11,499 nt of DNA, from contig CALZJV010000367.1 in assembly GCA_945787595.1 (NCBI GenBank), forward strand, positions 1-11,499, in the 5' to 3' direction. Source of the stretch: an uncultured Desulfobacterales bacterium. Lineage in GTDB: Bacteria > Desulfobacterota > Desulfobacteria > Desulfobacterales > JAFDCJ01. Under the pieces are notes generated by a model. The model did no database searches. It had not been told where the DNA came from and saw only the letters and a list, made by a program, of their open reading frames with translations. The translations under genes and the position numbers were made by a program. Shown here piece after piece: positions 7,299 to 11,499 of this stretch (positions are counted from its first letter, which is position 1; every line of letters begins with the position of its first letter).

Positions 7299-7976
7299 AT
7301 GAAAAATCCAAACCGAGCTTTTAAAGATGCGATTTATGAGCAATTTGCACGGATTGGAAAGGCCGTTTCCAGCCCAAAACGATTGGAACTCTTAGATATT
7401 CTTTGCCAGGGGCCCAGAACGGTTGAGGTATTGGCCAAAGAAACAGGTCTTACAGTTGCCAATGCCTCTCAACATCTGCAGGTTCTGCGAGCTACTCGCC
7501 TGGTAGAGACCGAGAAGGAGGGATTGTTTGTTATCTATCGGCTTGCCGATCAGGCAGTCTGCGAATTCTTTCGCGCTATGAGAGTACTTGCTGAAAGCCG
7601 ATTGGCCGAGGTTGAACTGATTAAACGTCAGTTTCTGGAGGGAAGAGAGGGAATGGAACCAGTAAATCGAGAAGCGCTCCTGGGACTGGTTCGGGAAGGA
7701 GCAGTGACCGTATTAGATGTCCGTCCAGCTGAGGAATTTAACGCCGGACATGTTGCAGGAGCTATATCCATCCCGCTTAAAGAGTTGCAGCTGCGTCTAT
7801 CTGATTTGCCTCGCGATCAGGAAATCGTAGCATACTGCCGGGGTCCTTACTGCGTTCTTTCTGTCCAAGCCGTTGAGATGCTTCGCGAGAGGGGTTTTAA
7901 AGCCGTACGCATTGAAGAGGGAATCCAGGATTTTCGAGCAATGGGGTTTCATATCGCTGTAAACGAAGAGGTCTAA
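7299..7976 (+). CDS. ArsR-family transcriptional repressor fused to a rhodanese domain
   Basis: 225 residues. Residues 12-95 form a winged helix-turn-helix of the ArsR family, with VEVLAKETGLTVANASQHLQ as the DNA-reading helices and a wing around LVETEKEGLFVIYRL. Residues 123-217 form a rhodanese domain: VLDVRPAEEFNAGHVAGAISIP and the catalytic loop YCRGPYC, with Cys180 as the expected persulfide-forming residue and Cys185 five residues on. Cys36 and Cys88 lie in the ArsR part. Known of such fusions: they are thought to sense sulfane sulfur or related stress. GAGGAG sits 6 bases before the ATG. The C180-x4-C185 pair parallels the U-x4-U pair of the next gene's rhodanese, so the regulator keeps Cys (both TGC) where its target has UGA. 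It probably represses its own promoter and the cluster downstream. Confidence 0.92.
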   Translation: MKNPNRAFKDAIYEQFARIGKAVSSPKRLELLDILCQGPRTVEVLAKETGLTVANASQHLQVLRATRLVETEKEGLFVIYRLADQAVCEFFRAMRVLAESRLAEVELIKRQFLEGREGMEPVNREALLGLVREGAVTVLDVRPAEEFNAGHVAGAISIPLKELQLRLSDLPRDQEIVAYCRGPYCVLSVQAVEMLRERGFKAVRIEEGIQDFRAMGFHIAVNEEV

Positions 7977-8008
7977 TACCTGTATAGGATTCCGGCGGAG
8001 TTATAGAA

Positions 8009-8074
8009 ATGTTATCAGCAAATCAAAATAGGATATTCGACTCTCTGAACCAAAATAGGAACCAGCGTCGATGA
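8009..8074 (+). CDS. Possible 21-residue leader peptide coupled to the selenoprotein gene
   Basis: An ATG at 8009, 8 bases after GGCGGAG, opens a 21-codon frame (MLSANQNRIFDSLNQNRNQRR). It stops at TGA 8072-8074, overlapping the ATG of the rhodanese-DsbD gene as ATGA. A direct repeat CAAAATAGGA (8024-8033 and 8051-8060) lies inside; the second copy supplies the AGGA that could also serve the main gene. Coupling is plausible, but so small a frame may be chance. Confidence 0.3.
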   Translation: MLSANQNRIFDSLNQNRNQRR

Positions 8075-9810
8075 AAGACATAAAAAAAGCGCTATTCGCG
8101 CTGTTGGCTGTAGTTATCACCATCGGCTATCTTTGGCAAACAAATCGTGTCGTCATCCCAAAGGAAGCTACCTGGAATGATGTGCTGATTGAGGCCAAGC
8201 GGGGCGGTTACCGAATTATTAGCACGGATGAATTATGGGAGCGGTACGAAGAAGGTCCCGATAAATTGCTACTTGTGGACACCCGACAGGAATGGGAATA
8301 CCGCACCGGACACATCAAAGGTGCTCTTAATTTTCCGATGGAGCCGACCTGGATGTCGCGCTGGCGTAATAATGGGGCTCTTGAAAAATTTTTGGGACCG
8401 GACAAGGAACGATTACTCGTGTTTTACTGAGCAGGGTTAGCATGAGTCCGCAGTGACTCGGCGGCCCGGGTGGCCGCAGATCTTGGTTATATAAATGTTT
8501 ACCGTGATCCTTTGGGATATCCTGAATGGCAGGCCAAAGGATTGCCGGTGAACACTTCCCCAGCCGGACTCGCTGAAATGACCTCGCAATCTGATACATC
8601 CAACCCTCTTCAGGGCTGGGCCATAATCTGGACCCTTCTGGGAATCTTTGCAGGGGGGATTGCTCTTAACCTCACCCCATGCGTTTATCCTCTGATTCCG
8701 ATCACGGTTTCTTATTTTGGCGGTAAAACCGGTCAGAGCCAGGGGAAATTGCTGGTTCATGGCGCCTGCTACATCGGCGGTTTGTCGGTCACCAATTCCC
8801 TGTTGGGTGTAACTGCAGCCCTTACAGGAGGTTTAATGGGGGTTATGTTACAAAGCCCGATTGTACTGGCTGCGGTTGCTGCTATTTTGGTATTTTTTGC
8901 AACCAGCCTTCTCGGTTTCTGGGAATTGCGACTGCCCTATGGGCTGACCCAGGCAGCTTCAAAATCATACTCTGGATATTTTGGCAGTCTTTTCATGGGT
9001 ATTACGTTGGGCGTCGTTGCTGCACCCTGTATCGGACCATTTGTGCTTGGATTGCTGACTTGGGTGGCCAGCATGGGCAATCCATGGCTCGGATTTCTGA
9101 TCTTTTTTACATTGAGCATCGGTTTGGGTTTACCACTTTTCTTCCTGGCAATGTTCTCAGGAAAACTGGATAAACTACCGCGATCCGGTGAATGGATGGT
9201 CTGGATTCGCAAACTTATGGGCTGGGTGTTGGTGGGTATGGCCGCCTATTTCATCCGGCCGCTTTTGCCTCAAATCGCAGGTATTTTAGTGATGGCTGCT
9301 GTAGCCCTGGCAGCCGGTCTACATCTGGGTTGGATCGACCGCAGCCAGGCCTCATTTCGGGCTTTTGATTGGATGAAGACAGGCATCGGCGTTATTGGTC
9401 TTGCGGTGGCTGCCAATATGATCGGTTCATTAGTCATGCAGGGACCCGGTGTACAGTGGCAGGCATATTCGGATCAGCTGTTGTCCGAAGCAGTTGAGAA
9501 ACAAAAACCGGTAATCATCGATTTTTCAGCCGCCTGGTGTGCCCCCTGCCGAGAACTGGATGAGGTCACCTTTCATAACCGTGAAGTTGTCAAACAGTCG
9601 GAGCAGGATTTTATTATGATCAAGGTGGATCTCACGCGCAAAGGCAATCCTGATAGCGATCGTCTTTTACAAAAATATGGCGTTAAAGGCGTACCGACAG
9701 TCGTGTTTCTGGACCTACAGGGAGAAGAACGACGTGAACTGCGCCTGGTAGATTTTTTGCCAGCCGATCAATTTCTAGTGCGAATGGCAGAAATTAGAAA
9801 AACTCAATAA
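8071..9810 (+). CDS. dsbD: Rhodanese-DsbD fusion with two predicted selenocysteines (UGA at 8428 and 8443)
   Basis: One 579-residue frame interrupted only by two TGA codons. Residues 6-22 are a membrane anchor. Residues 50-160 are a rhodanese (LLLVDTRQEWEYRTGHIKGALNFP) whose active-site loop reads VFY-U120-AGLA-U125-VRSDSAARVA; related rhodaneses have FYCGG--C-RS, so both TGAs sit exactly where cysteines are expected. After a linker comes a DsbD/CcdA membrane domain of about eight helices with its cysteine pair in LTPCVYPLIP (Cys204) and APCIGPF (Cys320). The end is a thioredoxin domain with WCAPC (Cys490, Cys493). Known of DsbD: it moves electrons from cytoplasmic thioredoxin across the membrane to periplasmic acceptors. 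The rhodanese occupies the place of DsbD's alpha domain, so it is probably the periplasmic electron acceptor, perhaps acting on persulfide or polysulfide (inference). A GTG at 8470 could be miscalled as the start of a shorter DsbD. Each UGA has its own SECIS-like hairpin. Confidence 0.9.
8444..8459 (+). promoter_or_regulatory. SECIS-like hairpin for the first UGA (8428-8430)
   Basis: GAGTC (8444-8448) and GACTC (8455-8459) form a perfect 5-bp stem, extendable by one T-G pair, with a 6-base loop CGCAGT whose second base is G. The loop begins 18 bases after the first UGA, inside the roughly 16-37-base range of bacterial SECIS models. The 5' arm overlaps the second UGA (8443-8445). In bacteria SelB with Sec-tRNA binds such a loop. 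Confidence 0.68.
8461..8477 (+). promoter_or_regulatory. SECIS-like hairpin for the second UGA (8443-8445)
   Basis: GCGGCC (8461-8466) and GGCCGC (8472-8477) form a perfect 6-bp GC stem with a 5-base loop CGGGT (8467-8471), G at loop position 2. The loop begins 21 bases after the second UGA. It abuts the first hairpin with one base between. The same bases encode SAARVAA of the rhodanese, so codon choice here serves two purposes. Confidence 0.7.
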
Positions 9811-9855
9811 TCAAAAAATTGATACGGTTTACAGATTTTCAGAAAGGAGGTCGTT

Positions 9856-10167
9856 ATGTTGAAGGTCAGATTTTTCATGAACCTGCCCAATGGAAAGCCG
9901 TGAAAGCATTTCAAGAAAATGATCCCCGGGCTGGGGGAAAAATATGATATCGAAATTGAAACGATCGCCAAACCCAAAGATGAATACATGACCGATGAGT
10001 ACTTTGAGCTGGACCTGCCGGTGGCCCCGGCCGTTATGGTGGGTGATGAAATCCTCGTTGAAGGCACCGATGTCTCCGAAGACATGATTGAGGACGCGAT
10101 CTGCCGTCAACTCGGACTTGACGGACCGCCAAAGAAGGGAATCCTTAGCCGTCTTCTACATACGTGA
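9856..10167 (+). CDS. Small thioredoxin/glutaredoxin-fold selenoprotein (UGA at 9901)
   Basis: 103 residues starting at ATG 9856, 5 bases after a strong AGGAGG (9845-9850). The only in-frame TGA (9901-9903) is residue 16: KVRFFMNLPNGKP-U-KHFKK. A first strand followed by the redox residue and a helix, then YDIEIETIAKP, then LPVAPAVMVGDEILVEG (cis-proline at about 58) matches a thioredoxin/glutaredoxin-like fold with one active-site selenol instead of CxxC. The only Cys is 83, near the C-terminus. Ignoring the TGA as a stop, the frame has no damage. It lies 45 bases after the rhodanese-DsbD gene on the same strand, so it probably shares the transcript and could act as that protein's partner or substrate. 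A later ATG at 9919 gives a shorter frame lacking strand 1 and the active site. It ends in TGA, used there as a true stop. Confidence 0.85.
9923..9938 (+). promoter_or_regulatory. SECIS-like hairpin for the UGA at 9901
   Basis: TCCCC (9923-9927) pairs with GGGGA (9934-9938) around a 6-base loop GGGCTG with G in its first two positions. The loop starts 24 bases after the UGA, within the bacterial SECIS range. It has the same type and spacing as the two hairpins of the upstream gene. Confidence 0.65.
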
Positions 10168-10279
10168 ATCCGAGTGATTATTTTTTCATAAGTTTCGAAA
10201 AAATGTAAGGTAAAAAACCAGGATAAATACCATTACTTTCACCGTCATGAATTTTAATAGACATTAAGGTTTGATAAGT

Positions 10280-11083
10280 ATGTGCGACTCAAAGCATCCT
10301 CCAATTCTACGTAATAAGGATTATAAACGCGCCTCTATTTTTACACCGGAGAATTTGCTCAGGGAGGCCAAACGGCAAAAAAACATTGCGAACCCTAAAG
10401 TCCCCCGTATCTGTCTGCTTGATCCGGATGGCGATATTGTGCAAAATTTGCGTGCCGAAAAAAAGGCCTCTATCAATCCATACTGGGCTTGCTACCATAC
10501 CAAGATGTATATCTTTAAATATGGAGAAATAGAATATGGCATTATTGGATATGCCGTTGGAAGTTCATTCTCTGTCTTGGTAGCCGAAGAGTTGTTTGCT
10601 TCGGGGTGTCAGCTGTTGCTTAGCATGAGTTCTGCAGGACAGATAATTGCAAAAACAAAACTACCTTATTTTATCCTCATTGAAAAGGCCTTAAGGGATG
10701 AAGGTACCAGCTATCACTATCTTCCCCCTGCGGATTTCAGTACCATCAAACAAGACTTCCATGATATCGTAACCGAGATTTTGGCTCAATCACCATTGCC
10801 CATATACCGAGGAGTTACCTGGACAACCGATGCCCCCTTTCGGGAGACCGCCTCATCCATCGAACACTTTCGTTCCCTGGGAATACTGGCAGTAGAAATG
10901 GAAGCCGCAGCTTTATATGCTTTTTCCCAAGCAAGAGATAAACCCGTAATATGTTTCGCCCATGTAACGAATCAGATGGGAAGTATCGAAGGAGATTTTG
11001 AAAAAGGCTTTGATAATGGCAGTGACGATTGCATGCAGCTGATACATATTGCCGCAAAAACCTGGATGACCCGGAATCTGTAA
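10280..11083 (+). CDS. Nucleoside phosphorylase family protein (uridine/purine phosphorylase-like)
   Basis: 267 residues from ATG 10280. A TTG nine bases earlier is possible, but the AAGGT site (10266-10270) fits the ATG better. Family features: FTPENLLREAKRQ near the N-terminus; a central GIIGYAVGSSFSVLVAEEL and LLSMSSAGQI (phosphate/base pocket region); RDEGTSYHYLPP; TTDAPFRET; and the ribose-binding signature VEMEAAALYAF (205-215, Glu206-Met207-Glu208), followed by HVTNQMGSIEGDFEKG. Known reaction of the fold: phosphorolysis of a nucleoside to base and ribose-1-phosphate. Which nucleoside is not evident. It is intact and separated by about 110 bases from the selenoprotein cluster with no clear terminator between, so co-transcription is possible but a functional link is unproven. 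Confidence 0.88.
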   Translation: MCDSKHPPILRNKDYKRASIFTPENLLREAKRQKNIANPKVPRICLLDPDGDIVQNLRAEKKASINPYWACYHTKMYIFKYGEIEYGIIGYAVGSSFSVLVAEELFASGCQLLLSMSSAGQIIAKTKLPYFILIEKALRDEGTSYHYLPPADFSTIKQDFHDIVTEILAQSPLPIYRGVTWTTDAPFRETASSIEHFRSLGILAVEMEAAALYAFSQARDKPVICFAHVTNQMGSIEGDFEKGFDNGSDDCMQLIHIAAKTWMTRNL

Positions 11084-11099
11084 TGACCTGCAGTTTATT

Positions 11100-11309
11100 A
11101 TGGATAATCAGAACTGGTTGGCTATCGTTGTCGGGATTATTTTGCTGGATCTGGTAATCTACTTACAACATGTTATGTTTCATGCGATTCCAATCTTGTG
11201 GCGCCTGCACATGGTACATCATGCAGACCTGGATTATGATTTCACAACAGGACTTCTTATCCTTCCTATTATCGATGATCCAGGAAAGCAGCCAATTAAT
11301 CTCCACTAA
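11100..11309 (+). pseudogene. Sterol desaturase/fatty acid hydroxylase fragment
   Basis: A 69-residue frame holds one membrane helix (LAIVVGIILLDLVIYLQ) and two of the three histidine boxes of the di-iron fatty acid hydroxylase superfamily: HVMFH (24-28) and HMVHH (37-41), followed by ADLDYDFTTGL. In intact relatives the TTGL-like stretch is followed by RFHPIE and more than 100 further residues with the third histidine box, and about 80-100 residues of membrane helices precede the fragment. Here homology stops after TTGL (about base 11255) and unrelated residues lead to a stop at 11309. There is no clear ribosome binding site before ATG 11100. Without the third box the di-iron site cannot form. 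Confidence 0.78.
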
Positions 11310-11397
11310 CCATTATAAATACACAAACTGAGAGAAGAGATGAATTGGCAACAGGGATAAAAGATGCAACCATTATATCAGGACGTATCATCCTGCT

Positions 11398-11458
11398 GAC
11401 TAAATTATACCAAATTGCCATTTAGTCTCGACTTTTTATCAATTTATGTTAATTTGGT
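11398..11458 (+). other. Two interleaved perfect 8-bp inverted repeats (pseudoknot topology) before an ATG
   Basis: GACTAAAT (11398-11405) pairs with ATTTAGTC (11420-11427). Within that loop ACCAAATT (11409-11416) pairs with AATTTGGT (11451-11458). The crossing order is that of an H-type pseudoknot with connectors of 3, 3 and 23 bases. An ATG at 11463 (MKNRKYYNRSQR to the window edge) follows within 5 bases, but it has no visible ribosome binding site and too little sequence to judge. The repeats could equally be two DNA operators, or chance in AT-rich sequence. Confidence 0.4.
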
Positions 11459-11499
11459 CGGCATGAAAAATCGAAAATATTATAATCGTAGCCAGCGCT

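Noticed and set aside
8428..8445. UGA codons as ordinary nonsense mutations in a decaying gene, given decay elsewhere in the window
   Set aside because: Both fall on cysteine positions, each has a suitable hairpin, no other lesion occurs in the frame, and a neighbouring gene shows the same pattern.
8437..8760. Minus-strand open frame antisense to the rhodanese-DsbD gene
   Set aside because: It has no family resemblance and low-complexity basic composition; it is a shadow of the coding strand.
8470..9810. A stand-alone DsbD gene starting at GTG 8470, with the rhodanese part as a separate short gene ending at 8430
   Set aside because: Both lie in the same frame, the rhodanese would be cut within its active site, the GTG lies inside the rhodanese helix, and there is no ribosome binding site at 8470. 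Read-through at two UGA codons explains everything.
8428..9903. Genome-wide reassignment of UGA to Trp or another residue
   Set aside because: UGA is a genuine stop for pqiB, the first pqiA, the hydrolase and the small thioredoxin-fold gene, and Trp is encoded by TGG throughout.
9919..10167. A shorter 82-residue protein starting at ATG 9919
   Set aside because: The strong AGGAGG site and ATG at 9845-9858 lie in the same frame and add the first strand and active-site position of the fold, with a SECIS-like hairpin after the TGA.
10168..10265. Terminator after the small selenoprotein gene
   Set aside because: A T-run is present near 10180-10190 but no stable stem precedes it, so no terminator is called.

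Overview
The window looks like chromosomal DNA of a Gram-negative, probably anaerobic or sulfur-metabolising bacterium. Outer-membrane lipid-transport genes (mlaA, pqiABC) establish a double membrane. Two genes with well-placed in-frame UGA codons indicate selenocysteine use, which together with the ArsR-rhodanese and DsbD genes points to Deltaproteobacteria (Desulfobacterota). That taxonomic placement is inference. UGA also terminates several genes here, so it has not been reassigned genome-wide.

Layout. Bases 1-2779 (minus strand) hold an intermembrane lipid-transport operon: pqiA (first half-protein), a second pqiA half-protein, pqiB (MCE protein) and the start of pqiC. The second pqiA and pqiB each lack an internal block and change frame at the join. 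Bases 2876-4905 (minus) hold an intact mlaA lipoprotein gene translationally coupled to a secreted alpha/beta hydrolase. Bases 4906-5760 contain a small helical protein gene flanked by two intergenic elements made of short-period arrays in inverted orientation. Bases 5761-7198 (minus) are a graveyard: a SulP anion transporter missing two internal blocks, then one open frame stitched from a Rap1a/Tai-like secreted protein, an HlyD-type adaptor coiled coil and the pore end of a potassium channel.

Bases 7220-10167 (plus) are the most interesting part. A strong sigma70-like promoter with an overlapping palindrome drives an ArsR-type repressor fused to a rhodanese domain. It is followed by a membrane protein with an N-terminal rhodanese and a DsbD electron-transfer core plus C-terminal thioredoxin domain. 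In that rhodanese both expected active-site cysteines (C-x4-C) are UGA, each followed by its own SECIS-like hairpin. Next comes a small thioredoxin-fold protein whose single redox residue is also UGA with a SECIS-like hairpin. Inferred role: a repressor senses reactive sulfur (or selenium) species through its C-x4-C rhodanese, and controls an envelope reductant relay with U-x4-U chemistry.

Bases 10280-11309 (plus) hold an intact nucleoside-phosphorylase-family gene and a fragment of a sterol desaturase/fatty acid hydroxylase. The last 100 bases hold two interleaved 8-bp inverted repeats with pseudoknot topology just upstream of an ATG.

Intact genes alternate with genes carrying clean internal deletions or small frameshifts. 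This may be real gene decay or an assembly/sequencing artefact; the sequence alone cannot decide.
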